From Rhipicephalus microplus (taxonomy: Eukaryota > Arthropoda > Arachnida > Ixodida > Ixodidae), in the NCBI RefSeq assembly GCF_043290135.1, contig NC_134710.1, positions 257,502,092-257,566,091 on the forward strand: a stretch of 64,000 nt of DNA. The letters run 5' to 3'. This document shows, piece after piece, positions 18,568 through 33,500 of this stretch. A program made the position numbers and the translations under genes. The first letter of the stretch is position 1. Every line of letters begins with the position of its first letter. The notes under the pieces were generated by a model that saw only the letters and a program-made list of their open reading frames with translations, searched no databases and was not told where the DNA came from.

Positions 18568-21500
18568 GTACGACTGTTTGTGATCACTGTTTTTTGTTTT
18601 TTGTCCTGCGGTGTGAAATGTTACGCTCGGCCACGTTAATGAAGTTCCGGTAAGATGCTTGCATAGCTGGCACAGGATTATTGAGGTTCTATTTAAGGAA
18701 TCTTGCTTCCTCGCACTGATGCTATTCATAGCTTAAGCGGTGTTGCACGTTAAATAATTTTGTAGATCCCCGAACTCTGTGAGTCACTTTTCTGTTGAAT
18801 TCCGGAGTTATTCGTGTTAGCAGTTATCGAAGTTATTTTAGGTTTGTTTACTTAAGTGTTCGGTGAAGTGCAGGCGGAGTTTAAGTACTGTGCCATTGTT
18901 GCGTTTGTTTTTATGCTTTCGTAATTAATCGGCACTCAAGCACACATTATTGAACCCACTCAGAAAATGAAATATTTCAAAGGAACGAAAGCTTTTGAGT
19001 TGACGCTCATGTCATGACGCGGGTGGGTTGTAAGACAGGTGTGCTAGAAGTGTCAACAGCTTTGTTTCAATGTGGACCATCAGATTTGGAGATTTATTAC
19101 AGTACAGTGCTTCGGTTAATATAATGATACCCATAAAGTATGTAATGCTTTGGTGCCAGTAATGTGTTCCCTTTAGAATACAGTGCAATTTATTTAACCT
19201 AATAATTATGTACAGCCGCCCAAACCTTTAGCTATTCGCCCCGAGATGGGGCTATAGGGAGCAGCACTGTCACCGTACTAGTGTGGATAGGAGGCCAACG
19301 ACGCGCATGCCAATGCACGCAGTAGCGAGTTTTCTGAGCGCTGTGAGCCGATTGTCAGTGAATAAAATGCGTTGACTGCTGCCTACTCGTAACATATATG
19401 CCATTTATTGCTTAATGGATGCACGAAGCTCTGCAAACGTTCCTATTAGTTGTGACCGAAACGCAGTCTGCCATTTAAAGGGATGTTCGCGCTTGGCGAC
19501 TGTGCTTTCGCAATGAGCAGCATGTCATGTTTCTTGTATTTTATTTTAGGTGTTGAGCTTGTGTCCCGTCTACTATGCACTGGTGTAGCATGACTGAATT
19601 CATTCTTCATGCACGCTAATTGTGAATACCAACCCTCCTCACCCCTCTAAAAAAAAAAATCCAATATTTTTGGGCAATGAACATGAAGATACAGCGATTA
19701 CTCATCCGCATTTTCGTCTTAATCATGGAATAAACGTAGAGCAGTCAATAAGTTTATTCAGGAGAGCTACGTGACTTCCAGCGCTTGAGCGCGCTTGTTT
19801 TTACTCCCATAACGGCATAAAAAGGTAATAGCTCAGCCCGCAGCTTTCTTATATTGATTATCTGCATCATGGTAATGCAAAAATTCGAATATTCGAAGGA
19901 ACAAAGTTTTTTTTTTTTTTTCAAGGGAATGTGTGTTCACTCCTTCCGATAGTCTAGCACTACGCCACAAAAACGCTCAGCCGTATAATGTAAAAAAAAA
20001 TATGACGTTCTCCTTGAAATTATACGACTTATGTGAGGCACGCCGTCTGGATTAATTTTGACAACCTGCCTCGTTTAAGCGAACCCAAAGCTATGAACAT
20101 GGGTGAGGCAATTGGGAAACTGCAGCTAAAAATTGTATTACAGCACTTCGTCTGGCTTTGAAATGTCGGTTTTCTGAATACAATTTTTGGTTGAAGTTTT
20201 CTAATTGCCTCATTTGTATCCCAACCAAGCAGACTTCTGCCAAATGTTCACCTTTGATAAGAACACAGGTGTGTCTGTATAAATATCGCCCTATGCTGAA
20301 ATTGCGCACGGCAACTCAAGTTTAGTCAGCTCCATGTCATTCAATTGAAGTACCGAAGTGTCAGCATTTACTACACAGCAGTGTAATATGGGACTAGGAC
20401 CGTACAATACAAGGCTATCTCAAGCGCAATTACAGCTCGTCGCATAACCGATGAGCAAAAACGCCACAATTTCTTTATAAGTAGACACGTAACAACAATG
20501 CAAAACTTCCATTTATCTCTGAGTTATTGCAACGCTGCATTCACACAATATTTATTATTCGTCATGTTTAAGACAACGCCAAGTGCACAAAGTGCACTTG
20601 GCAGCGTGCTTCAGCTAAAAAGCGGCACCTACACCCACATGTGGCGATGTGTTTCAGCTAAAAAGCTGCATCTACACATGATCCTGGCAAAGAGTGGCTA
20701 CGACGACGATACACACCACTCTCGCCAAGTGCTCAATATCATCTTATTGCGGTACATATACAGGCGAATAAGGCCAAATGCTTCTGTAGACAGTGCTACA
20801 ATAAACGCACAAGCATAAGTAGTTACTTTTGCGCTAACAGAGTGAGACAAACCGCCCTTTGAGCACGAGCATGACCTACGCGCACGTGCTAGCTTATGTG
20901 GACAGCAGATGATACTGAGACCAATCCACACTAGGTGCGCTTCAGCCAGTGGCCACCAGGATCTCGGGGTGAATTGTGCGCGAGCGCCGACTTTTTTGTA
21001 CGTCAGCGCCATATGACGTTGCCAAGTTGCAAACAGAGCCAAATCGCAAACAAGGCGACGTTCTCACAAAGGAAAAGCCAAACAGATGATAGGCCAAGCT
21101 GAGAGCGCTTTGTGGCATGCGCTTACTCAAGCCCTGTTTGCAACTTGGCTCCGGCATACGGCGCCAACGTACAAAAGAGTCAACGCTCGCGCACGATAGC
21201 TAAAGCTTTGGGTGGCTGTACAAGTGCCACTTCAGGTATTGCAATAATGATAGCCATTCATAGTATGGTTAGCCATAGGATGAGCAGTCTCTACAACACC
21301 AGCTTATGCAGAGTTCAGCATGATTCTGAGGAATGCTGGGAAACTGCATGGATGATGTCTATTGATAACATCTTGAGATAGCCCATATTTGAGCATGTAT
21401 TGTTACCAATGTTGCATAGATGACATCATCATCATCCTATTTTATGCCCCATGCAGAATGAAGGCCTCTCTTAATCATGTCCGCCCCACCCTGGTGGTCT

Positions 21501-24500
21501 AGTGGCTAAGGTACACGGCTGCTGACCTGCAGGTCACGGGATCAAATCCCGGCTGCGGCAACTGCATTTTCAATGGAGGCGAAAATGTTGTAGGCCCATA
21601 TGCTCAGATTTGGGTGCACGTTAAAAGAACTCTAGGTTGTTGAAATTTGAGGAGCTCACCACTACGACATATCTCATAATCATATGGTGGTTTTGGGACA
21701 TTAAACCCCGCATATCAATCAAATAATCCCTCAATAATCACCAATTGAATCAGCCTTTTATATGATTTCTACATTTTATGCTTGCCAAGTTCCTAATGTC
21801 ATCAGCCCACTTAATCCCCTGCTATCCTTTGCTGCATTTCCCATCTCTTTGCGTTCATTCTGATGCCCAATGGAGGCAAAATATGAGAACACCTGTACTT
21901 AAGTCTAGGAGCTCATTAATAATATTTGGTTGTCAAATTTAATCAGCACTTTCTTTAAAGTGTATTTCATGATCATATGGGTATTTTAGAATGTAAAACC
22001 TAAGAGGTACATTAACCCCTGAAGTGCTTTGGACAAGCAAAGCTTGTTCTAGCGGAATAGGTACTCCCCTGTAGCGTTCAGGATGATAAGCACTTGTCTA
22101 CAGCTTAGATTGCATGTCATCTACTAAATGGGAGCATTTACTCAATGATATTTTTCTCCTGTGACAGGAGTGTGATTTTTGCGTGAGAAGGTGGTGTGCT
22201 GTTGTGGAAACCCATGCATAGCTGGCCTGTCAATGCAAAAAAAGAAGCTTTTTATATTTGTCATCGTCTTTGAGTGATGATGATTCGGATACAGATGTTT
22301 ATCTTGTGTCTGAAAGTGAAAACAGCAGTGAAGGCTAATGGAGCAGCTTTTCTGATGATGATGAAGACAGCTTGGAAGCGAACATCGCGAGTGCTCGCCA
22401 GTGATGTGTTAATCTGTGTTTTGAAATTTTCCACACTAGTCCAAGGGTGCTTAGCCTACACAAGTGAAGAAAGATTTAGTGTCTGCAGCTCTTTTCTTTA
22501 TAAGTTTCTTTAGTTTTTATTAGCAGCAGCAGCTAGCCGGTTTTCCTAGTATTGTTCAGTATTAAACTTTGTTGTGCTGATTCGACTAAGTATGTGGTAC
22601 AAATATTTTTTTAACGTTGACTAGCCGCCGCTTTTTAGTACAGTCAGATTTGAAATCAGCAATAAAAAATAGGCACTTTTGGTTCAGAAATCTTCAACAA
22701 CAAAAAAATAATAAACAACTTAAGAGGTTAAATATGTCACCCAGAATGACCATCGGCTTTTTGCCCTCAAATTATGTCACCTGCCTAGGTGTATTTTTTT
22801 TTTGCTTAAAAGGTGGTGCCACTACATTTGTGGCTTGCACCGTTCCTTGCTTTCCTTGTGCTATCAAGGCACCCAGCGGTGAGGTTGCTAAATTCAAAAG
22901 CAATTTATGTGCCTTTTCACATCCTTGTTTGCATCTTATTTAGGAAGTACTTTCACTTCTTTGGAAAATAAATTGGGTAGTGTAGTTTGAGTGCCCTTTC
23001 AATAATTGTCGACACATTTGGTCGAAAAGGGCACTTACTCCCTCAACCCCTTTCCCCAAATCCAGACCAACACTTTCCTGCCATCCAAGCCCACATCACC
23101 TCGCCCCCTCTTCCTAGACAAAATCCTGCTGACATCCACGGTCCTTTGTTATAAATTTGCAAATTTGTAGTCTTTTTAATATCTACAAGGACCTTTAAAG
23201 TTGATATTGTGTATTGTTTTATGCTTTGATTTAGCTGCACCAGTGAAGGTTTTCTACTAGTTCCAGTGTTGTTTGTTTCTGAAACATATTCCAAGTTCTA
23301 GACTAGTTGCAGTGGTGTATGACTTACTGATTCCTTTTGAGGCATTGTAATTGGTGGATTGGTAATAGGTGAAATGAACCAGAATTCAATTTGCTTTTCT
23401 TTCACGGGTACATCAAAAATGATTTGCAAATGTTCTTATTCAACAGGTATTTATAACTGGAATGAAATCACAGTGGCCTCCTGTTCAAAGTTGGCGTTAC
23501 TGAAATATATAGAGGGCATTTCCACAATGGCTGTGCCAGGGCTTAAAGTCAGGGTAGAACTCGGATGGGCCTGGCCCCTTCCTCCATTTTTTTTAGAAGA
23601 GGCTCAGCCTTCCTCTTAACAAGTCTAATGTAGCACTGGGACACCCATTCAACAAGTTCTCTTGCTGATTTTTTGGGGGGAGGGGGGGGGGGGGAAGTAG
23701 TGCCTTGTGCGGGTGTGGGATAATTATAACTCTCCAATTTTCCAAATAATAATAATATAATCATGATTATTTGGTTTATGGGGTGTAAGTGACTGTGGCA
23801 AAACAAAGTGCACTTACTATCTAAGGTGGCAACAATGCAATCATGGTCGTAAGTACATCTGACTGTGAGTGTTGTGGCAACAGTATGAGGCCATGATTTC
23901 TTCAGAATGTAAGAAACGGTTAATTGATGAGTGTCTCTTGTCACATCTCTAAAATCTAAGTGTTGGCGTGGTGTCGCAAACTATTGATCTGTGTGTCAGT
24001 CAGCCTAATGCGTTGGTGGTTAGCCATACAATGGCTGTGATGCTGACAGCTGTCTATCACTGATTCTTTTCTTTGTTGCACTGTTTTACTTTGCATTCAA
24101 CAGAATAAGCTTAGTCACCTACTGCTGCTTTTCTTGCAGTATTCAAGGTTCTTTTGTCGCTTATAATTCTACCGTTTGATGCTCCTGACGAGATGATCAT
24201 GGGGCTGCCTGGGATCATCTTGTCACAGCATTGAAGTTACCATGGCCGGCGTATGTTGTGCATTTTTTTGCTTGGTACAGTAGACTTTCAGTAAATGGAA
24301 ATCTGTTAAACGTAACTGCTGTCTAAATGGAACAGCTGCCTCCAGCACGATTGGTTTTATACTTGTATTTATTCTGCACTCTTGTTCATCTCTCAGTAAA
24401 TGGCACTCCAGTTAAATGAAACACATTTTCCTGCTCCTTTCAGGTTCCATTTAACGAGGGTCTTCTATATGTATGCTTTTGTATGTAAAGTAAATTGGTG

Positions 24501-27500
24501 GTATTTTATATAGCTTAAGTACAATAATTGAATGGTGAAGATAGTGCCACAATACTGGTTTAGTTTGATTGTTGGTTAATTAGTAATGTTGGTTAATTAC
24601 TTATTGGTGCTCTTGGTCATGCCATCTTTTTGTACACCAATATAGCGTCCCACATTGGCATGCAATTTCGCTTATTGTATCACTGACACAATCTTACAAT
24701 AATCACACGATACTGACTAATATATTGCGGTACATAGTAGTAACTGTTCTTGCAAATTTACCTGTGCACCTGTAGTCATTATGATGTGTGTTTTCAAGCA
24801 TGCTGTTACCATGCACACAAAAGATTATTGTGCTGTCAGGTGCAGTACTCGTGTGTAATCATTCTAACCTTTTATTTACTGTACCAGTAAGTGATTGCTG
24901 AATGTCAACGTCTTTTTTAAATTAGGTGCAACTCCTAAAGCAGATGATTTGAAGCAAAATTTATTAATGTATACTAGACATCGTGAGAAAGCTTTTTGAA
25001 AAATGTATTGGCAGTATGTTTATTGTTTTTCTTGTTAAAAATGAACTTTTTGGGATTCCGCTATTTTTATGAATAATGAAAAAAAAGGGGGGGGGGGGGG
25101 CTGGTGCATAGTTAATTTGACATATGTAAGCCATAGTGTAATACTGACGCACCAGATTTGTCATTTACAAAACTATCTTACACATGTTTGTATGTTCTAG
25201 CTCTCTTGTTCTGTACTAAGTACCTGTTTGCTGTTTGTATCATCTCTCCCAAGACCTACTTTACTTTAGACAAGCTACTCTGTTGGAGGATTCGTGATAC
25301 ACATTGTTAAAGCCTCTTGTTAATTTGTTGTCTTGTTGATAGAAACCTTAGGGCTATATTTAATTGGAATTGGCCCCGAGTTTTGATTGAACTTCGTGAT
25401 CTTCATATTTAGGACAGCTGCCTTATTGTAGTGTTTAGGAAAACTAAGATGCAGTTTTGTACGCATGTAAAGCGTAACGCTTGTTATCTTACAGCCATCA
25501 CCTGATGTCGAATGCTTTTCTTTTGCTGCAGGTTTAGACAACATGCTCAAGTTTCGGTTGCATGGACAGCCACTAGTGCATCGTGCCATTGTGCGAGCTC
25601 TGAAGGACCACTTCCAAAACCCAGCACCAAAGAAAGCCCTGGTGCTGTCATTTCATGGCTGGACAGGTGGTGGTAAAAATTATGCCAGCTCCATGATTGC
25701 AGAGGCGCTTTACAAAGAGGGCATGAACAGCAAGTATGTCAGCCTCTATGTCTCCACAAAGCACTTTCCTCACCAGGATGAGGTACCCAAATACAGAGTG
25801 AGTACACCATCATGCACGACACTGTTGCTCACAATTTTATATTGAAGTTTGGTTACTAATGGAATATCTTTTTACAAAGGATATCCTATATAAAGCTTCA
25901 GTAGTTTGTCTTTTCTAAGCAATGGCAAGGGGTTGCCTCTAGAAATGCAAGTGGCTTAATTTATCAATTGCGAGTGCTCGGAGAAAGGCTAGTCTAGTTA
26001 GCTGAAGGTAAAGGGTTGCAGCGTATCTTCATGATATAGTCAGAAGCCATTGTTCTCTTTTTCCTTCTCATGTGCTTATTTCTTCTGACAGGGAAATATA
26101 GTAACTATATTATTTCTCCCTGGACAATTTTTATCGTTATTGACAATTTTGAATATATTTGTGCCAAAGATAAGTGAAATATATTATCTTTTTTAGAAAC
26201 CCTGAGACAGTAAAAACACTGTGACAAAACAGAACATCTACGAAGCAAATAAAAATATACAAATACAACTGTAATATCTTCAAAATATACAACTGCAATA
26301 GAATGCAGAAATATCCTTAGTGGGTGAAACTAGGTGCACATTGACCTGTCTTAGTAGCTTTCCAGGTAAGGCCTGTTCGGTCTTACCTCGTAACCTTGCA
26401 GAGCTCAAATTCCATGGCAGGGAATTGAAGTACTGCTAAGCTCTTTGTTCCCGGCTGTGGTGGCTGCATATAATCTGGTGTGAGATGCGAGACTGCCTGT
26501 GTACTTGGAGTTAGGGGCACACTAAACAACCCCATGTAATAATTAATCCAGAGTCCCCCACTACACTTGGCCTTACAGTCATAATGTGGTTTTGACCTAT
26601 AAAACTCATATTATGACTGCCTTTAAAGAGAAATTTATGAAAAAGGTTGATGAAAATGCACTGAGCCACTTCAAAGGCAAGTGGACTTTGTCTTCTGCCT
26701 CTTCTCTTCTTGTTTGCTTTAGTATATGTGTATGGACTGAGTATGAGAACTAATTAATGCTGTGCTGTTGATGTCATGGTGTATGTGTCATAATTTGGTT
26801 GCACACTGTAAATATAGTTGTGTCTTTTTGGATGTCTTTCTCTCCAGCAACAAAAATCATCAGGGTTGCTTGCATTTCCTCTCTTGAAAAATATGGCCTC
26901 ACAACTTTGCTTTCTAGAATGCTATATCAAGCTGATAACTTGAATGCCATAACTGTGCATGCTGTGTTAAAGCAAGGAAAGACATGCGAGACAGATGACT
27001 GCATGTTATCTTTTTCTTTTTGTGGGATGAAATGCATTTTATCGTTCACATTGCCATTGGCATGGAAAATTTTTTGTGTTGCGACTAAATTTAATGCAAT
27101 GTAATGCAATGTAATTCATGTATTTGTTGCGTAGATATTATTTTATATATTCAGAAGAGCTGTGCAAACTCAAGTCGTGCCACTAAACCTATGTCTAAGT
27201 ACACTCTCGTCCAGCTGTCGATGTACACAGCAACAGTGCCTGAGAAGGATGTGTAGGCTACTTGCACCAATTATTCTGGAGTTAATTGATTAAATTATGG
27301 CAGAATTTGTGTTTGTTTGACAAGTGGTCACAAAAATCCTATTGACTATCAATCTTGCTTCCTTCTCTTCATTTTCAAATAAGGCAGTAATACAAATCTT
27401 CTTACCAACCTAATTTTGAATGGCTTCAGTGTTGATGTTGAGATGTCCTCGAGAGACACTACCAGTCACAAAATGGGTAGGTTCCCTGCTGAACACTAAA

Positions 27501-30500
27501 TACTAATCGAAATAATTAACAAACTGATTTCTTACAGGTTAGGCTGGAACACAGCACCAGTAAATAGCATTTTAATTCATGGCCTACTAATGTATTATTA
27601 GATATGAATTTTTTGCACAAAAATAAATCGCCCTGCACCCGAACGGTAATGCAAGCTCATGTAGTACACAGCTTCCTTATGAACAAGTGCATTTCACTGG
27701 CTTTTTCTCAATGCTATATTTAATGTTAAAATACTGCTGTTCATCTCTAATGGCAGTTTTGTATTCTTGTGTATACACTATGCAGAAAACATTGCAGAAG
27801 GAGATTGAGGCAAAGGTGAAAGAGTGTGGACGGTCAATGTTTATTTTTGATGAGATTGACAAAATGCCGAATGGCCTTATTGACATCATTAAGCCCTACC
27901 TTGATTTTCATGAGAAGCTCGATGAAGTTGACTACAGAAAATCCATCTTCATTTTTCTCAGGTAAGTGTGCCGGCTCCTGTACTCATTGAGTACCACATT
28001 CAAAAGCTAGATAAATCACATCCAAACACGTCAATTTTATTTTTTCATTTTAAACACTTGTGACGATTTTAAAACCTATGCGAAGGTGTAGTGTTCGTCG
28101 AAGATCACTTCTTGCACCATTGGAGCTGTTTATGCTGCCATAACGGCACTATTTTGGAAGGTGCTGTCTAATAAGGCATTGAGTTTGAAGACCTGTGCAT
28201 GCCATGGAAGAAAAACAAGCAAGGTGTGTGCCTCAAAGTACGAATGTATCGTGCCCTAGACATAGTAGCGTGCTGTTAGAGTGTGAATTTACTTTAATAA
28301 GGTTTTCTGCGAGACAACCTTAACATGTAACGAAGCATACTATCAACAGATTACATGGGAATCCGAGCCTCTTTGGTGCTTTATTTATATAAGACATCAT
28401 GGTTCATGACTTGTAGTTATACAAAGGCAGACATTACTTAGACTAAGTTGATTGCTTGTACATTACCTCGTACGTACTACATAGATTCAGGTGCACATTA
28501 AAAATCACCAGGCAGCAAAAATTTATTCAGAGCCTCTCACTACAGCTGGCATCATAATAATATATGGTGTATTTGACACATAAAACCTCAAAATTAAGTA
28601 AATCATAAGGTATTAATAATTAATCCGAAGGCTCACACTATGGAAGGCATCATAATCATTTTGTGGTTCTGACACATAAAACCTCAGAATTAAGTGGAGC
28701 ATTTGGTGTTAATAATTGATCCAGAGCCTCCTACTATGACTGGCATCATAATCATACTGTGGTTTCGACACATAAAACATCAGATTTAAGTAGAGCATTA
28801 GGTATTAACTCTTAGTTAATTGGTGGACTCCCACTATGGCTGGCATCGTAATCGTTGTGGTTTTGACACATCAAACCTCAGGATTAAGTTGAGCTAAAGT
28901 GGATGCTTGGGCGTGTTGGTACGACATTTTGGAAAATAAAAAACAGTGTGACAGACAGAGCACTAGAAAAAGGGGGACACAAACAACAGTGCTCTTCTCA
29001 CTGTTTTATTTTCTGCGATTTAATAGAGTATTAGGTAATAATACTTAATGAGCAATCTTCAATTACGATCACCAACTCCATTCTATGTCTGTCAATTTCC
29101 TTATCTTGTGATAGCACCTAATCCTGTCCAATCATTGACTGCATTTTCACAGAGCCATGTACACTGGGTATATGGCTCAGAAGTTCCTTTCCCTTGGCAT
29201 CTATATACTGTTGAAGTCTTTCGATAAGGTAATAAACGACTCTGTGTCTTGGAATCTGTATTGCGTGATCTGAAAAATCTACCTCTTAATATCAGTCTTA
29301 TCGTTTTCACCTTTTTGATGCTGTACAAATAATTTTTTTACCCTGCTCATTTCACAGTTCTATTCCGTCGCTGTGGAGCAGTGACAATGGTGCTTAGATG
29401 CTGACCTGAAAGTCACGGGTTTGATCCCGGCTGCGGGGGTCGCATTTAAATGGAGGCAAAATGCCAGATGCCTGTGTGATGCGCAATTTCAGTGCATGTT
29501 AAAGAACACTAGATAGTCAGGATTTCCAGCGCCCTCCACTATGGTGTCTCTCATAAGGTTATCATGGTTTTGGGACATAAAACCTGTAGTGATACGTATC
29601 GCGAAGGAGTATGGCCACTAGCATGGGTCCGGTCTTAGCGAGCCGCAGGGCACGCGTTAACCATCGCTGTGGCGAGAACACGATACTGCTCAAGGTCGCA
29701 ATACTTTATTGTCTGTGGCAACACCAAAATGCAGCACAGCGCGTTGGAATGGCACAGCGGGAAAGCAATTTGGCTTATCCACGCCACGGGTGAGAAGCAC
29801 TACACAGGGGTGTCGCGAGCACGTCTCCGTGGTAAAAGTGATTCACGGAGACACCGGGACAAAGGTCCGGTTGCTCGAGCGAGGGCAAAGGCGCTCGCGT
29901 TGGCTTCGGAGAGATACAGGTCGGCGCAGTTTGACCACGCACTAGGACACCGTACTGCTCTTCGGCCCAGCGTACGCAAAGGGGCAACAAAAAAGTGAGC
30001 GAGGCGCCGTTGGCGAAGTCTGACGAGCCCCAAACAACGGGAGTCGACGGACGAAAAAGGAGAATGCGTGCTCATCCTCAGCTGTCCCGGAGAAATCTCA
30101 CTCACTCCCAATGCGCGCGTGCGAAATGTTCCGAGAGACCCTGCGCGCAGCGCCACAGTTGACATTCGCTACCGAGTGAGAGAGGTTAAGTGTCACTCCT
30201 CACTCTCCCAGTGCGGCAGACAGCGGAGGAGGGGAGTCATGTCGGGACATGAGAACGGCAGAAATAGGCGAAAAAGTCCGCGCAAAGGCGGCAGGCTAGC
30301 CTCAATTCCCACATCCCTCTCTCCTAAATTTGCCTTTTACCGGTCTGCAAAGGCAGCCAGACGTCCCCCATGCAGTTAAAATGACACCGCTGTGGGCAAC
30401 AGCTAACCTCAGTCCGGCCCTGTAACTGCTGCTAAGAAAAATGATGACAAAGGACAAATAGCAATAGCATAATAAACACATGACACTATAAAATGTTTGC

Positions 30501-33500
30501 GAAAGGAAGCACAGGGGAGTACGGCTAGTGTTCGGAGTGCTAAGGTGGGATAGCATTCACGGCGCGGAGGGGCGAAAGAGCGTGACAATGCCCGTTGGGT
30601 GCGATGCCCGTGTGCGAGGTCAGAGGCACAAAAGGGGGGTTTTCTGATGGCTCGAGCTGCTCTTGATGATTGGTCAGCGTGTCCGACGAACCCGGCTTCG
30701 GTTGTGGTTTGGAGGCCCCGCAATTCTCGATGGATGACGGGGAGCCTCACTGGGAAGCCGGGCCTCGCCAGGAATTAGGGAGGCCAAACCGGAATCAGCT
30801 GCGAGGCGCCCTGGCATTCGCCGGCAGCATATAGCTGCTGTCAGCTGGGCTCGCGCAGGAGCCATGGTGGAAAAGGCAGCAGGGCTTCTCCGCGATGGCC
30901 GAGAGCAGAGCACAGCGTCAGTAGGTCAGTGCCCCCAGCATCTTTAGTGTTCACGTCGACGGAATGAAACCACGACGCGCACTTTTCACGAGCACACACT
31001 GAAGCGTCATGCACTTAGACATGCACACACACCGCCGACGGCTGCGCGAGCATAGGCGCAAAGCGTCCTTCGTTCCTTTCTCCACGCATAAGTACTAATG
31101 TTCAAGGTCACAACTCGTTGCTGGTTGACAAAATAAACACGGAAAAAAAGTAAAACAAAGCAATAATGACACTCATTATATGGCCAAAAGAACATGAAAA
31201 ATTAAATACAAATGAACACTTAATATTAGACAAAAGAAACATAAAAGCATAAAATACACATGAACACTTGAAGAAGAAACACTGGCAGCAAACTGGGCAG
31301 GGTCAACTTCTTTACGAGAAAAGGCCGTAAAGAACCTAACCTATACTGAGGCTACACAGTAAAATGAGGGCCTTCGGTTGCGGAGAAGTCCGCCGTCCAG
31401 CGCGAAATTGCAAAGGTGACCGCTTCCTCAAATTATACCGGTGCAGGGTCTAAATGCGGTCCGCCGTTCCGGGTGTGCTCCGTTGCTTGTGTGAGGTGTC
31501 GCAGGGCACTGGTGCGATCTCGTCAGATTGTGATACAAAAAGTTTCAGGTCTGCGATATCGGTACGACTGAGTTTTCCCGAATGGGAATCTTTCAGCAAG
31601 TACGCGGGAGGAGTGCAAGCTTTCTCCACTCGGTACGGACCAAGCCACTTACCACATAAGAGCGAGCGAGGTTGAGAACCCCTTCTTACTGGCATCGCAA
31701 AGAGCGTGGTTATGCTTCAGGACAAGATCGCCAACCTCAAAAACTAGGTCGCCATGCTTGCGGTCATATTGGGCCTTCTGCTGAGCCCTGGCTGACGCCA
31801 AGCTTTGCCTTGCTTTGCAAAAGCTCGACAAAGCCTGTCCCGAAGCGTCAATGCGTAAGCAGTCTGCCGGCGTCTTCTCATCCTTGAGGTGGCATTGAAT
31901 GACGCTGGTCACCGGATTTGCCAACTCTCTGCCAAAATTTAAGAAGGCAGGTGAGAAACCAGTTGAGCGACTTTCGGATGTTCGAATAGGCAACGCGAGC
32001 TCACTCAATGGTCTGCCCAGTCCATTTAACTTTCGGCAAAGGTCGCCAACATCGGCTTGAGCGTACGATTCATGCGCTCCGTCAAATTGGACTGGGGATG
32101 GTAGGGTGAAGTGGTGCAGTGATCAATTCCGAGGTAACGGCACGTGACACCAAACAACCGAGCGGTGAAATACGAAGCATTGTCAGTGATGAGCCTTTCC
32201 GGGAAGCCGAACCGGCAAAACACTTCCTGCAGCTTCTCAAGCACCGCTTGCTGTCACCTTCCGAAGAGGGCACAATTCCACCCATTTAGAAAAGTGATCA
32301 ACAACTATCATCAGGTGAATGAACCCCTGCTTACTTCTGGGAAATGGTCCCATTAGATCGCAGGTGGCCACTTGAAACGGGCGCTCACTGACAATCGGTT
32401 TCATCAGACCGGGCAGTCTACAACCCCTTGATTTCACCGTTTAACAGACGCGGCAGGAACGGCAGCAGTGAAAAATGTGACGCTTCATGCCGGGCCAGGT
32501 CACAACGCAGCTCAGTTTTGCAAAAACTTTCGAGCCACTCAGGTGACTGGCCATGGGTTCTTCATGAGAGGATCGCAACAGTGCGGCTCTCAAACTTTTG
32601 GGCATAACCACTTTAAATGAGTCGATGGACTCGTCAGTGGCTATATACTTCAATAGGAGCCCGTCATAGTCCAGCAAATATGAATCCGCTAAAGACTCAG
32701 CGACACACGCTGGTTTGAGCTCCCTATTCGCACCCGCTGCAGGGCAAGCAGCGTCACGGCGCTCCGTCTCGCTGAGACAGTCGCTATTGGCGCCCGCTGC
32801 AGAACAAGCAGCGTCACGGCGCTCCGCCTCTCTGAGACCGTCGCACATTTCGCGACAAAACGGATCACTTTGCTGAGCCTTCAGGAGCTCTTCTCTGCTG
32901 AAAGCAATTCCCATTCTCCCAAAATCAGGGAGTCTGCAATCGTGTCCACTCAGGACCGCAGCAACTACCGCTTGCATCGGCGTCACGGGTTCGCTCTCGG
33001 CGTCATGGTCTTCGGAAAACTCACCTGCTCAGCCGCTTCATGGTGCGCCGCTTACCTGGTTAGCAGCCAACGTTTGTCCGCATGGGGACTCACTCTTCTC
33101 GCTGAATGGCGGCGAAGCCGCTGTTTCGCCCCCAATGCTTGCATGTGCAAAGCACCGCTAGCGGCTGTTGCACCGGGATCAATGTCCTCAGCAGACAATG
33201 GGGCACAAGATAGCGGTCAGCTACCACGTTGGTGCTCCCCTTTCGATACTGCACTGAAAAGTCATAGTGCTGTATTAGAAGAGCCCAGCGTGCCAGCCTG
33301 CCGACAGCCTCACGGAGCCGCATCAGCCAGCTGAGCGCACTATGATCTGTTTGCACCACGAATTTGGTCCCATCAAACTAGATGTTAAACTTCTGCAGTG
33401 GAAACATGATGGCGAGGCACTCCTTTTTCATCACGGAATAATTTTTCTCTGCAAGAACCAAGGAGCGGCTGGCAAAGGCCAACGGCTGCAACATGCCATC

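Noticed and set aside
28523..28895. CRISPR-like array (regular repeat with spacers)
   Set aside because: Units are contiguous with no unique spacers, derive from a SINE tail and lie in an animal intron.
32870..33334. 154-codon plus-strand frame
   Set aside because: Antisense to the Gypsy-2 RNase H/integrase region.
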